Part shown: positions 10,261 to 21,681 of the stretch, piece by piece
How positions within the stretch are numbered: position 1 is the first letter of the stretch
Layout of the letters: every line of letters begins with the position of its first letter
Assembly (NCBI GenBank): GCA_038496445.1
Contig: JALMLS010000455.1
Span: 1-64,000 of the forward strand
Source of the DNA: Trichosphaerium sp. ATCC 40318
Lineage: Eukaryota; Discosea; Flabellinia; Trichosidae
Length of the DNA: 64,000 nt
Reading direction: 5' to 3'
The notes under the pieces: model-generated
The model's input: the letters and a program-made list of their open reading frames with translations, nothing else
The model's database searches: none
What the model was told of the DNA's origin: nothing
Translations under genes and position numbers: made by a program

Positions 10261-11201
10261 ATGTCCACAAAGTTTCAAGATGCGCTAGACACACTGAAGG
10301 CGTTGTACGACTCGAAAACAAATGATGCGTTGCAACAACTAACAAAACAGAACAACAAGTACGTACGTATGTTTACCAGCTCATATTGATCGATGTTCTT
10401 CCCTTCTTTACCTGTAAAATAACTGACATAAGTTTAAAAAGGTTAAAACTCGAGCTAGCTCGAGCTTCAGACTTGCTTGAACGTTACCAAGCAGAATTAA
10501 AACAAGAACGTGCAGATAAGAAGATATTACTGGACAAGTTGAGCGAAATCAAGAAAAAGCACAGCGATGCGGCTTCCATACGCCCAGCGAAAAAATCCCC
10601 AACGCTTCACAAAACTAAAAAGCGCAAATTATCACGTTCTTCATATTTACCAACCGCAAGTACCGCGAAAAAGCCCAAAGTAGCGAAGCAACAACAAGAA
10701 ATAAGTACAACGGTTGATTTCGGCATTGACAGCTGTCCTGATGACGACGTGCCTTATACACAAACAAAGATAGAGTTGCCTACTACCGAAGATGGTAACC
10801 TCAGCCAGAACAAGGTCGCAGTTGATCTCACAAGTTCTGACGATGAAAGTGAGAGCAAACAAAAACCTATGCACGTTGCTCTTTTTTTACTTTTCTTTCA
10901 ACGAGCAAAATTATCTAGATCAATCAAGATCCCGTGGCTCACTTTGTCTTATAGCTCAAAGAAGAAATCGTTCGCCTATCTAGATGTAGTGCGCAAAAAG
11001 GCCGAACGAGAGACGCTCAAAGGCAGGGATTGCCTTCAATGTGCCGCTTTTTACAAAGCACTTGAAGGGCACGTGACATCTGAAGCAAGAGCCGCGATGA
11101 TACAGAAATGCAGCAAGCACAGGGATCGTTTTACACCGCCAAGCACGCCACCAGGATACTGGGATACTGGATTTCCAGACGAATCACAGAGCTTTGGATA
11201 G
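10261..11201 (+). CDS. RBBP8: CtIP/Sae2/COM1 DNA end-resection factor
   Basis: Cofactor of the Mre11-Rad50-Nbs1 nuclease that starts resection of double-strand breaks. The N terminus (MSTKFQDALDTLKALYD, then LLERYQAELKQERADKKILL) is a coiled coil of the type that tetramerises CtIP. A Lys/Ser-rich linker follows. The C terminus carries the diagnostic Sae2 motif: DCLQCAAFY (CxxC), then CSKHRDRF and PPSTPPGYWDTGFP, ending at DESQSFG. The protein is about 280 residues, close to yeast Sae2 and shorter than human CtIP. Introns follow NNK (donor GTACGT at about 10359) and lie at about 10874-10950. The exon 2 start contains a 16-bp palindrome (CTCGAGCTAGCTCGAG) that is coding. Exact splice sites around 10430 are uncertain. 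Confidence 0.9.
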
Positions 11202-11663
11202 ACTAATCAAATAGCGCAAACATTGTAAATTATTGTATTGTACATAAAAACCTGCACTCTACATATTGAGAACTGACAATTATTTGGATAAACGACGTAG
11301 TTTTTACATCACAACATAATCAGTTTTAGTGTTATGCATGATACAGTAAAAACAGGAAAACAAATAAGACGCAAAAGTTTTTTTTATTCAATCTCCAAAA
11401 TTTTGCAAGCACATCCATTAATAATTGCGATTTTGACTGATTTCCGAACAATGGCAGCGAGAAAAAATCCTAGTTATACGACAAATCGCCACGCATTTTT
11501 GTTGTTCGCAAGTCAATGTCAAAAGCACTATTCTTTCTTTCATGTGTTTTTTTTTTTTTTTTTTTTGGGAGCGATCATAGCAGGTTTCCTTGCCTGCACT
11601 ATTTGAAGAAACTGCAATGATCAACCGTTTGCAATGAAAGAAAGAATTGCATAGCACAGAGTG

Positions 11664-12374
11664 TTTACTCTTGCACTTCCACCAACTCGTACTCAACGCT
11701 TGATTTGTTTTGTGACAAGTTGACATCAAATGAAGCAGGCTCTTCCATTTTTGTAATTTTACCCCATTTGTCAACCCACAAGCGCATAAAGCCCTCATAC
11801 ATTTCGATCTTTGCGTTTCTGACCTCAATGGTGTTGCCAGGTACTACAGCGGTGATCTGTTCTGAAACTAAAAGTTAATACACAAAGTAACAAAGAAAAA
11901 AAAAATAAAAGAAAATACCATTTCTGGCGGTGAGGATGATGCTTGCGGTGTTATCACCGACTATGGCTTCAGCAATCTTTACCGTTGTTCCATCGCGACG
12001 TGTTTTATCGACTACAACTTCGCAGCTGTGTACCTTCAGTACAAGGTTTTCGCCTTTTGAACCTGGATTCAAATCGTTGCAAGTGATAACTGCGTTTTAG
12101 AATAAGTATAAACAAAATACGGCCGCTTTTTGAGGGTAAGGCGCTTTATCAAACGCCATTAGCGTATTACGTACATTCTGCCTCTTTCTTTTGATAATTT
12201 GTATTTCTTGAGCCCTTTTTTGAGCGTTTGTTTGTCTGACCCTCGTCTAATTAATGAAGTAAGCTCGTGTTGAAAATTATAACCAAATAACACTTCTTTC
12301 TCAAGTATTAGGCGGGTAGCTGTTTTTTTTTGTACGCAGAAAAAAGGTACTGTACCTGCTCTTGTTTCTGCCAT
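11664..12374 (-). CDS. OB-fold ssDNA-binding-like protein (At4g28440 type)
   Basis: About 130 residues in three main exons. Exon 1 encodes only MAETRA and splices over about 260 nt to VITCNDLNPGSKGENLVLKV, followed by KIAEAIVGDNTASIILTARN. After a short intron comes EQITAVVPGNTIEVRNAKIE, MYEGFMRLWVDKWGKI and EEPASFDVN, ending ELVEVQE. This matches the plant and protist family typified by Arabidopsis At4g28440, a single OB fold related to SOSS-B/hSSB proteins. A role in binding single-stranded nucleic acid follows from the fold and is not shown here. The start is supported by the in-frame splice from GCA-G to TT-ATC. It converges with CtIP, fitting but not proving a genome-maintenance neighbourhood. 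Confidence 0.85.
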
Positions 12375-12679
12375 AGCTACTTGTGTATAATTACGTGATG
12401 CGTTTACTGATCAAGACTCAACCTAATCGCTATGAAGTCATGGCAACTGACGTATGGTTGTAGCTACACAAGTAACTTGCAGTAACTTCAACCAACCTAC
12501 GAGTATTTTTGAAAAGGCACAATACAGGTAAAGTGCCACTGTATGTTACAGGCGAAACGGAAAGAAGTGGTGGAGATAATATAGAGGTGACAGCGCTTTT
12601 ATGTGTTCGCAGATACATGTTTTTTATGTTGCTACAATTTTAAATCATTGAAAGACTTTGCAGCTAGTGTTCGCACTCT

Positions 12680-14641
12680 TCACATTTTGGACGTGAACTC
12701 GTACATTTTCATTGCTTGGCGCACTCCCAAGTCTAAAAAAACCCCGTGATTAACACGTGCTACACAAATACTTTTCATTATGTACCCAACATGATTTCTT
12801 CGGAGCCACCAGGAATTGCAAAACCTCTTACTTCTCTGTAAAGTCTTTCTACTCTGGATCCTTGGCCAGTTCTAGTATAGCCAAGTCCTTCAAGTAGTTA
12901 GTCGAAGACAACAATCTAACTCAACATACCGCCAAATATTTGCGTTGCTTCACGAGCGCAGAATTCAAATGTCTGCGTCGCCTGTGCTTTGAGCAGTGCT
13001 AGAGGTCCACCTAGTAGGAGACGTTGTTCTTTCGGAGACATGACCTCTAGTGATCGCGGTTAGAATGATTTTAATTCAAAGTAATACTAGCGCACTGCAT
13101 TGGTACACCAAATCATTCAACCACGATTGAGTGGCTTCAATTCTTCTTATCATATGACCCAACTTGTTTCTTATTACGCCATGATCAACAAGTCGCTTAC
13201 CAAATGTCTTACGCTTGTGGGCATACTTGAAGGCGTCTTCGTAGCATACTCTTGAAAATCTCACACATCCAACAATGATTCCTGATGGTCAAGTAATCAA
13301 TACCGCGCCATATAAATTCCATCCACTTACCCAATCGTTCTTGATTAAAGTTGTACATAATGCACTTAAATCCTTTGTTTTCTTCACCAATAATATGCTC
13401 GACAGGTACTTTCACATCTTCTAGAGTGACTAAAAAGAAAACGGAACAGTAAGCAATGGTGGAAATAGTTACAAATTCAATGCATACTGAAAGTAGTGCC
13501 AGAGCACCATAGACCTTGGCATGACATTTGGCGAGTAGATACGCCAGGCATAGTTCTTTCGATTAGAAGGAGCGAGATTCCACGCATGCCTTCTCCACCT
13601 GTGCGTACAGCAACAGTAAAATAATCACAAAATACTCCGTTGGTGATCCACTTCTTTGTGCCATTGACAATGTAATGCTTGCCCTACAAAAACCAATCAG
13701 ACAAAAAGCGCATGACATAAAAAATGGGATTATTGAAAATCCCACAAACTCACATCAGCAGTTTTCTTCGCAGTGGTTTGGATTTGAGCAACGTCTGAGC
13801 CAGCGCTAAATACACGTGGTAAGTTTATCTGCTTCGTTTCTTTAAATAAAACTATTGCCATTTAAAGGAAGTGCTTTACAAGCTATAACGCACGTTGGCT
13901 CAGTAATCGCTAGACATATAGCCTTGCGACCTTTCAAGCAGTCGGTGACCACTTTGTCCTTCAAAAATTTGCTACCGAAGTGCATGATTGGAGGGAGCGC
14001 AATAGCAAGCCCTGTCCTATTGGTGAAATGTAAATTAATTTGCTGACATTTTTGTTAAAATGAGAAACGCCCTACATAATACCAGCAGTGACGCCACCAG
14101 AGCCACATCGGCTCAACTCGTCCCCAATGATAACCATGTGAAAAATGTCCCACTCTTCTGGAGTGACACCACCAAAAATTTCTCTGCCTGCATACTCTGT
14201 AGGCCAAGGTGGGCCAACAACTCCTAACAAATTTTTTTTTTCAGAAATTTGGTTCACACTCAATTTTGACGCTACCTGCGAGCCAGTTTGCGTCTCCTGC
14301 CTTGCGTAGCATGGATATTGGCACAGGTTTACCGCTTTCTTCCCATTCTTGTATAAAAGGGTCAATGTGTTCGTCCATCCAAGCGCGCATCGCTTTGCTA
14401 GCGTCGTATTTGTTAGCGCAACGGTAAAATAGCAAGTTTAGTAAGTGTACCGAAAACGGCGATGAGATTCGGTGTAATCGCGAGTTTTGAATCCTTGGTA
14501 CCAACTAGGGTCTCCATAAGGTACCTTGGGGGTTTTGGGTTAATCTAAAATAAAGGGATTGACACGCGTCTACTGTGTCTTAGTATGGTAAATGTTACGC
14601 ACCAAGTCACCAAATACGTTAGGGTTCATCAGTGCTTCCAT
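12680..14641 (-). CDS. Acyl-CoA dehydrogenase family protein with C-terminal SKM
   Basis: FAD enzyme of fatty or branched acyl-CoA oxidation. Multi-exon, minus strand. The N terminus runs MEALMNPNVFGDL, then VPYGDPSWYQGFKTRDYTES, resembling fungal-type ACADs. The middle has WPTEYAGREIFGG, GDELSRCGSGGVTAGI, GLAIALPPIMHFGS and the substrate/FAD motif AICLAITEP, then HYIVNGTKKWITNG and EGMRGISLLLIER. The C-terminal domain has EHIIGEENKGFKCIMYNFNQ, YAHKRKTFGKRLVDHGVIR and GGSEEIMLDLGVRQAM. The last residues are Ser-Lys-Met, a recognised variant of the PTS1 peroxisomal signal, so a peroxisomal location is plausible. The Glu in GGSEEIM is the usual position for the IVD-type catalytic region, but substrate cannot be told. 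It shares an 80-bp divergent promoter with VID27. Confidence 0.88.
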
Positions 14642-14720
14642 CGTTGGCCTCTGAGTGTGGTGTGAAACTTAAATATCCGCGAAATAATTTGACTGTCATT
14701 GTACAGAGTTTTATTGAGAG

Positions 14721-17700
14721 ATGAACATCTTAAACTCGCTCTCTACTTACATTTGGGGTGGTGAAGGGCAGGGCGGAGCTCCTCAGATTCTCGTTCAGCT
14801 ACAAGGGAAATTCTACGATAATAAAGGACCTAAAGGGAGTTGGAGATGCTTGTACGTACCTGTTGGTAGCCCAAACTTTGAATTTCCCTCTCTTTTTTTT
14901 TCTCTTTAACTGTTACGATTACTGAGCATTAAAGTGTATTGAATCTCACTGGCTTACTAGAGTAATGCACGCAACAGCGAGTGTTCATAGAACCTCACAA
15001 TTTGTCTGCACTTTACAAGTTGTTCCTAACGAGGCAGAAGAGGGTAGGGATCACACAAAAACATCCTCGTTTGTTAAAAATTGCGTAGGTGACGAAAGTG
15101 TTGATGTGAAAACAACAATTGAGCCATCGCTTTCTCTTGCAAGGGTTGATGGACCTTGCGGTCCTGGTATCGCGTTTAATACTCCTCAGGGTACACGTAT
15201 GATTGAGTACGAGGTACGTCACCAAAACAGTAAATAGGGTTTCTGGATTTCTTTTTTTGTATTGCTTTCTCATTTCAACTAATATTTTTTCTTTGATTGT
15301 GGTTGGTTTTCTTACTTTCTGATAGGAAAACAATAAACTTGGCGAGCTCTTTATCAATCTACTGTGTCGGTGCACATACGAATACGTGAATAAGAGACCA
15401 GCAGAAGATGCAGTAGCGGATGAAGACTTTGACGTATACTGCACAGATGGCATCGAAGGTACCACGGAAAACACAATAGAACCTGTAGATGAGGAGGACG
15501 TTGTTGCTCCAGCCCAAACAAAAGCTACATTTAGTGTACCAGGCTCGGTATGTGGAAAGAGCCAAATTGTTTTTATAATCTAGTTGACATTTGCGGTTAA
15601 CATCTAACTCATTTTATTAAAAGGTTGTTTTAAACACTCCTGGAGATCTCTACATCTATAATGAAGAGGCAGAACAATTCAATAGTGTTGAGACCCATGT
15701 TATCATCACTATAACGGATGTGTCAACTCCTGAGAGAAAGTACGACTGTACGGTACTCTGTTCCCTTTTTTGGGTTTTTTTTTTGTCATCTAGAACTGTT
15801 TGTTTTGACATTTTTACCAGATGCGCTTTATCTGCACAAGGCAGGGGAAGAAATTATCGGGCAAGAATTGGCAAATAACATGCATCCAAACTTTGCGGCT
15901 GATTCTTCAGCGTTTAATTGGATAACGCTGGGCGATGAGATGCTCACATGGCGGTTTGTATTTCCAAGCCAAAGGGATCAAATTGCATTTAAGGAAGTGT
16001 TCCTCGCAAAGCTGTGGGAGGCTGGAGCAAAGAAGGAGTTTGGCAAGATCAAAAAAGAAGATGCTGACTGGGTCCTTGGCGCATATGAGGATGATGTCGA
16101 TATGGGCGATGATGACGGTCTTACAGATGACGTATGTGCTACCTTATTTACACAAAGGTTTTTTTATGAACCACAATAAGCTCTAATAAGACACAGGATA
16201 TGATGGACTTTTCCGATGAAGAAGACGAAGATTTTGAGTACTCCATTTGTAACCAATCCTATATCGTCTTACACACGCAATAGCTATGATGAAAACACTG
16301 AAAAGAACACGTTGCTCGCAGTTGGACAAGCCTCTGATCGCGCTTTTGTTGCACGCGGTTCCAAACTCGGTGTGTTTTCAGTTGGTGACAGTCTCGATTA
16401 TAAAACAACCATAGAAAACGTAGTGACGCCACAAAAAGTAACCACAATCAAATTGGGTTTACATACTTATACTTTCTTGCTATAGGTTCAATTCAGGCCG
16501 AAGGATATGATGCTTCACAAACAAGACACTGATATGTTATTCCTGCATCCTACAGAACGCAAATCAGTCTTTAGAATGGATCTGACAAGAGGAGATGTGG
16601 TAGACGAGTGGAAAACAGATGGCCAAGTACGAATACACTAAAGATATCTTATTAAAGTAACGCCAACAAAAATAGGTGATATCCACAATTGTGCCGGAAT
16701 CCAAGTTTGCTCAAAGTTCAGATACGCAAACTCTAGTGGGTATAAACAACACTGGATTTTTTGTGCTTGATCCACGTGTTCCTGGCTCAAAGGTTGTAAA
16801 GTCCCGCAAGTACGTGCTATCTAACAAACATATTTATGAGCCTAATAATTATTGTATAGTTTCCAGTATGCCAGAAACCCCAAATTTGCTTGTGCTTCTA
16901 CTACTGAACAAGGACACTTGGCAGTTGGATCCTCTACAGGCGAAATTCGTCTCTTCAGCAATAAATCAATGCAAGGCGATTCATTCTCGAGACATGAAGC
17001 CCGCCTAGGTGGTGGCATAACTAAAGCACCAAGAGCAAAAACGAGTCTTCCAGGTTGTGGTGGTATGAGCGGTTGTAAAGGTTTATTTGATTTAATCCCA
17101 TTTGTAGATCCCATCGTTGGAATTGACGTTACTTCTGATGGCTCCTGGATACTTGCTACTTGCCAGACATATCTATTGATTGTACCAGCTGAACTCGCAA
17201 ACGGTCAATCAGGCTTCACTCGGGGAATGGGAAAAAACAAAGTAAGCAACTTTGTGGCTGTTAAAGGTTTTTACAAAACTAACTTGTTGTGGCGTAGCCA
17301 ATTCCAAGACGATTGCAGCTAAAGAGAGAACATATAGCCATGATGGGAGGACACGTATCATTTACCCCTGCAAAGTTTAACATTGGCCAAATGGGTGAAC
17401 GTTCTATAGTCACTTCTACAGGTTCGGTTAAGACCTTATTCTCCAACTTGTAAACTCACTGTGCATTCAACAGGAAAATTTGTAATCACTTGGAACTTTA
17501 GAAAAGTGAAACAAAACGTGCTGGACCAATATCAGGTACTGTACATATGCGCATGAACCAATAGCTTAACTTGTATCGTAGATTAAAAAATATCAACAGG
17601 AAGTTGTTGCAGATCACTTCAAATCTTGGCAAGATAGAGATGTTGTCGTCGCAATGCCAGACGATGTGAGACTTGCTAAACGCCACAAGGTACTAATCAA

Positions 17701-17755
17701 ATAATGGATAACAGTCTAACTCGTACAACAGGGCGTTGTAAAAAACTGGGATTAA
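14721..17755 (+). CDS. VID27: VID27 family protein
   Basis: Homologue of yeast Vid27, a WD/beta-propeller-like protein linked to vacuolar import and degradation; the molecular role is poorly defined even in yeast. The N-terminal part ([20 protein letters not shown], then [15 protein letters not shown]) and acidic middle region ([21 protein letters not shown]) lead to the conserved C-terminal domain. Motifs there: [117 protein letters not shown] and [17 protein letters not shown]. The last tiny exon (17732-17755) encodes GVVKNWD and stop. About ten short introns, several opening GTACGT. The start at 14721 is the first ATG in frame after the divergent promoter. Confidence 0.93.
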
Positions 17756-18298
17756 CCAGTGCGATCTATCTTGTTTTGTAGCATACCTTTCCCTCTTTTT
17801 TTCTTTTTTTTGTTGAATAAAAAAACCCTTGTAGATTGTATAACAGCATAATTTGAACAGTTTTGCCGCATTCTTATGTGCTCTCAATGCGTTTAAAACT
17901 ATTTGTAGTATGTCACATAACATTTATGGTATAGTAAAGTAGTGAATCCCTAGCGCGATCTGTTTGTTTTTGTCGCGCAATGGAATAACAGTTTTGAAAA
18001 AAAAACAAAAAAAACTACACAACGTATCATAGACAGAAAACTGCGCAACCGAAATTTTATGCCATGCGTGGAGCTGCAAAGTGTTCAGAAGAACTGAAAC
18101 GTGGATTCACCAAATAACAACACAGCATGGAAATCTAAGACGCTAATCACGTGTGCGCGCCATCAATACGTTTTTAACGCTTTTTGCGTTTCAGCTCGAA
18201 TCACAAACGTAACGTTATTTGCTGATGGACTTTGGGTAGCAAAACACAAAGCTAGATTAGTGCCCAAACTTTCAAATTCACCTACAAAGCACAACACA
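17756..18298. other. Intergenic region between VID27 and G-alpha
   Basis: I see no gene in these 540 bp. It contains T-rich tracts, an A-run at 17998-18015 and an ATCACGTG motif near 18147 that lies upstream of the G-alpha start. Confidence 0.5.
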
Positions 18299-19830
18299 AT
18301 GGGTGGTTGCCATCCCAATGCCCAAACCAAGCGGTCACGCGAGATTACCAGAGAACAGGCAAAGGCAAAGCGTAAATTTGACAAGGAAGTGAGATTGCTT
18401 CTTCTCGGCACGTTTTTTAGTTCAAAAGTATACCCAAAAACAAAAAAAAACATTGTCTAACAGATATAAATGCAGGGCCAGGAGAGTCAGGTAAATCAAC
18501 TTTTTTTAAGCAGATGAAGATTATCCAAAACGCCGGAAAGTACCCTGAATCCGAACGCAAGCGATACGACAACGCAATATTCGCAAATTGTATAACAGAA
18601 ATGAGAGTTTTAGTACAAGAGTCAATACGACTCAAAATTGCTCTAGAGCCTAAAAATGAGGTAGGCGCACCTGTGGCTTCTAAACGAAACAAATTCGATC
18701 TTGCTTGTCTTTTTTTTTGGTTGTTTTTTTTTACTTTTTTGTTTACAAATATGTATCTGTAGGATAGCGCACGTGCCCTTCTTCGTATGCCAGCTGCATG
18801 CGACTCTTGGTCGGTACAAGTTGCGCAAATTATAAAAAGATTATGGGCCGACAAAGGGATAAAGAAGGTTTATGATAAACGAGATATAGAATTTCAATTG
18901 AACGACAGCGCTTCTTAGTGCGTTTTAATTTTTATCTTTCTGCTGAACTTCATAGCTCCAAAATTAACACAATTATGTAGCTTCTTTGACAATATTGATC
19001 GATACATGGCAGACGATTTTATTCCAACAATACACGATATTTTGAGGTACGTGACTTCCGAGATTTACAAACTTCAAAAAAAAAAATTTATCACGTGATT
19101 TATTTTCTAAACGTCTATCCAAAGGACGCGTGTTCGTACAACTGGTATAGAAGAGGCTCAATTTCAAATTGAAGATTTTAAATTCAGGCTTGTTGATGTT
19201 GGCGGCCAGAGATGCGAAAGGCGAAAGTGGATACATTGTTTTGAAGGCTCAGTGATAACAGCTATTATATTTTGCGCCGGCCTTAGCGAGTACGACCAGG
19301 TACACTTGATCTTATTAAAATAGATTTTGAATACTCACTTATTTCTTTTAAGTTTTTAAGAGAAAACACAACTGTTAATCGTATGCACGAATCCCTCAAG
19401 CTGTTCACCGAGTTATCCAACAGTGCTTGGTTCGCCAAGACGCCTTTTATCATCTTTCTAAACAAGTTGGATTTATTCAAAGAAAAGATAAAGAAGGTGG
19501 ACATGACAGGCTGCTTCCCTGGTTACACTGGTACGTGCAAAATTAAGCATGCACCATACACGTGCTAATATGTTCCCAAGGTGGAAAAAACTTTGAAAAG
19601 GCTGCTGCGTTCATAAAGGCGAGATTTATAGAGCGAAACCACTCGCCACATAATATCTACACCCATTTAACTTGTGCACTTGACACGCGAAATGTTAGAG
19701 TTATATTCTCGGTACGCACACTACTTAAAGTAAACAGCATCATGTTTACTTATCTTTTTTGCAATAGGTCGTAAAAGAAACCGTTATCAACAACATAATT
19801 AACTCTACGTTCGCTTGGGATGACCTATAA
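18299..19830 (+). CDS. Heterotrimeric G protein alpha subunit
   Basis: GTPase that relays receptor signals at the plasma membrane. The start MGGCHPNAQ gives an N-myristoylation glycine and Cys4 for palmitoylation. All G boxes are present: the P loop is built across an intron as [14 protein letters not shown]; switch [11 protein letters not shown]3 [19 protein letters not shown]4 FLNKLDLF; G5 TCALDTRNV. The helical domain contains [17 protein letters not shown] and ends [20 protein letters not shown]. The C terminus is NSTFAWDDL, without the Cys at -4. Seven or so introns. The intron splitting the P loop only keeps frame if its donor is GC (GCACGT at about 18406), giving a GC-AG intron. The P loop reads G-P-G-E-S instead of the usual G-A-G-E-S, a mild substitution. 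An RGS protein is encoded at 41.5-42.1 kb. Confidence 0.95.
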
Positions 19831-19904
19831 ATGTAGCATAAAAAAAAATTGTACTTTAAAAAAAATTATGCGGCTCCTGCTTTTGTATATTTACGTTATT
19901 GTTT

Positions 19905-20945
19905 TTAATTTGTATCTACAGCAAACCCAGTTATATCTGGAAATTCAGCACGCTTCAACACGATATCCAAGCATGCTTTTTCTGTTTTTTTGACGCTTGA
20001 AAGCATCACTGACATTTTCTTTTTCATCTCCTTCTCGTGCGTGTCGGGCAGCGCAAAAAACCCTAAAAACCAATGTTAGTTCAAGCAAGGATTCTACTAA
20101 TCACGTGCCGAAATACACCCTTTGTAAAAATTCCTTAATCTTCTTGCACTCATCGAAATGTCCCTTTGTTGTCCCATTGATACACATGCGCATCATTTCA
20201 CCTGTTAAATCTGTAATACCCAACAAGTAGTCTTCAATATTAATTGTAAATGTAAGCTACAACATCAATTCAATAAGTGCGGTTGGTCAATATTTTAGGC
20301 GTACTTTAGGAGGAGCATTTTCTTGCTTCTTTGCAAAGTGATCTGTCAAATTTTTATTGGCTTGTTCGAAAGAGAGCAATGTGCCAGTAGTGAGGAAGTG
20401 CAAATATGATACAGCCTCAACGTATTCCTGCAAGCCACCTGAAAAGTTGCGCCTGTACCTGTAGCATTTTGTTGAATGAGATGACAAGCTCTCCAATTTA
20501 GAACGTTACACCCGTACCGCCAATAAGGTTGTCCATGAAGCTCTACAGCCACTGAATGAATGAGATCATGAATACTGGATAATGAGCCACTAGATACTCG
20601 TTTTGATATCTCCTCTGGCGTCTTCCAACACACTCTATAATTGTCGAGGGTAAGTTGGTTGTGTAGCAAATAGCTTACAATAAATACCTGTGTAAATCGA
20701 AAATTAGCCGTTTACTGGCCTTGGTAATATCTCTACTGAGTTGTAATAGTCTGTCGCGCCTGTCATTCTAAAAACCGTTCAAATCCGCCTAATGTGACAT
20801 CATTCTGTACCTTATCATCGTAGGCTGCTGAAATTACTTGAAACAACTCTTTGACGGGGTTATCCTTCTCTTTGGTGCCATCAGGCTCTACCTTCTGCTT
20901 GGTGTTTCTACCGCCTGTGTCCATGGAATGTCCTTTCCTTTTCAT
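19905..20945 (-). CDS. TSNAX: Translin-associated factor X (TRAX)
   Basis: Partner of translin in the C3PO ribonuclease that processes small RNAs and tRNA fragments. The N terminus is basic (MKRKGHSMDTGGRNTKQKV), as in TSNAX where it acts as a nuclear signal. The conserved core has NDRRDRLLQLSRDITKASKR, LIFDLHR, YVEAVSYLHFLTTGTLLSFE, then INIEDYLLGITDLTGEMMRM, CINGTTKGHFDECKKIKEFL and, in the last exon, CLDIVLKRAEFPDITGFAVD. The DLTGEMMR segment is the TRAX counterpart of the translin helix; the acidic catalytic residues of TRAX probably lie in these helices but I cannot map them exactly. It converges on G-alpha with a 74-bp gap and diverges from the Gemin7-like gene by about 105 bp. Confidence 0.88.
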
Positions 20946-21050
20946 GAGCTTGCAGTGTATTTTGGCGACTTTAAGGCAACAACATCTAAATTTCAGTCGT
21001 TAACGAGTATTTCTACCCTACATCACCAAGGTGGGCGATCGAGTGCACTT

Positions 21051-21586
21051 ATGGAAGTATGTTCTCAAGACGAAGGGCAAACAATTGAGTATCTCAGAAA
21101 AAAAGCTGCTCAAGAACTCTCCGACGCAGATAAAAATGGATTCATGAGGTAAAAATCAGTTTTACGCATTACACTAGAAAAACGCCGCAAATTCGCTTTT
21201 AAGCAATATAATGTCTCTCCTCTTACTAATGCATATTGTAGAGAGCAAACCTTGCAGTTTTGGCGTGATTGTATAGGATGTCGTGTCAGTGTACAAATGC
21301 TACTTGGGTACGCCATTTCTAACCTAATTAGCAGTGTTACATCAGGTTGTAACATCTTGTCTAATCTCTTTGCTTTTTCACAGTTCTTACTTCAGCTAGC
21401 ACCGCAGTGTCGGGCGTACTGAAGGCCTGTGATGCCAAACAACAGTTTCTACTAGTAGAGGGCCTACAAACACCCATGTGGAAATACAAAAATGCTGTAT
21501 TGCGAATGGAAGACATTGTGTACTTGGAGGTACTACCAGAAGAGGACAAGTGTGAGGAATTGGAAGATGGTGAGATAAGCGAGTAA
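21051..21586 (+). CDS. Gemin7-like Sm-fold protein
   Basis: Probable SMN-complex component, which helps load Sm rings on spliceosomal snRNAs. Three exons: MEVCSQDEGQTIEYLRKKAA, ending NGFMR; then EQTLQFWRDCIGCRVSVQML; then VLTSASTAVSGVLKACDAKQ, QFLLVEGLQTPMWKYKNAVL and RMEDIVYLEVLPEE, ending GEISE. The order of a helix, an Sm1-like strand set (FWRDCIGCRVSVQML) and the QTPxxxYxxAxLRxxDI ending matches vertebrate Gemin7. The family is short and divergent, so similarity rests on that last segment. A start upstream in frame is possible because the frame stays open back to 20838, but that region is the TRAX promoter and first exon on the other strand. Confidence 0.65.
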
Positions 21587-21681
21587 TTCTCAGTTATAGC
21601 ACCATGTACAGTAGTAAAGAATAAGAATGTCACAGTATTCAAGGAAATTGTTTTTTAGTGTTTTTTTTTTTCTTTTTTCCA

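Noticed and set aside
10446-10470. 16-bp palindrome CTCGAGCTAGCTCGAG as a relative of the intronic palindrome family
   Set aside because: It is coding sequence in the CtIP coiled coil and lacks the CCGCG core and flanking stem-loops.
12430-12618. 62-codon minus-strand ORF between the OB-fold gene and the acyl-CoA dehydrogenase
   Set aside because: No domain, no splice support and a short intergenic position.
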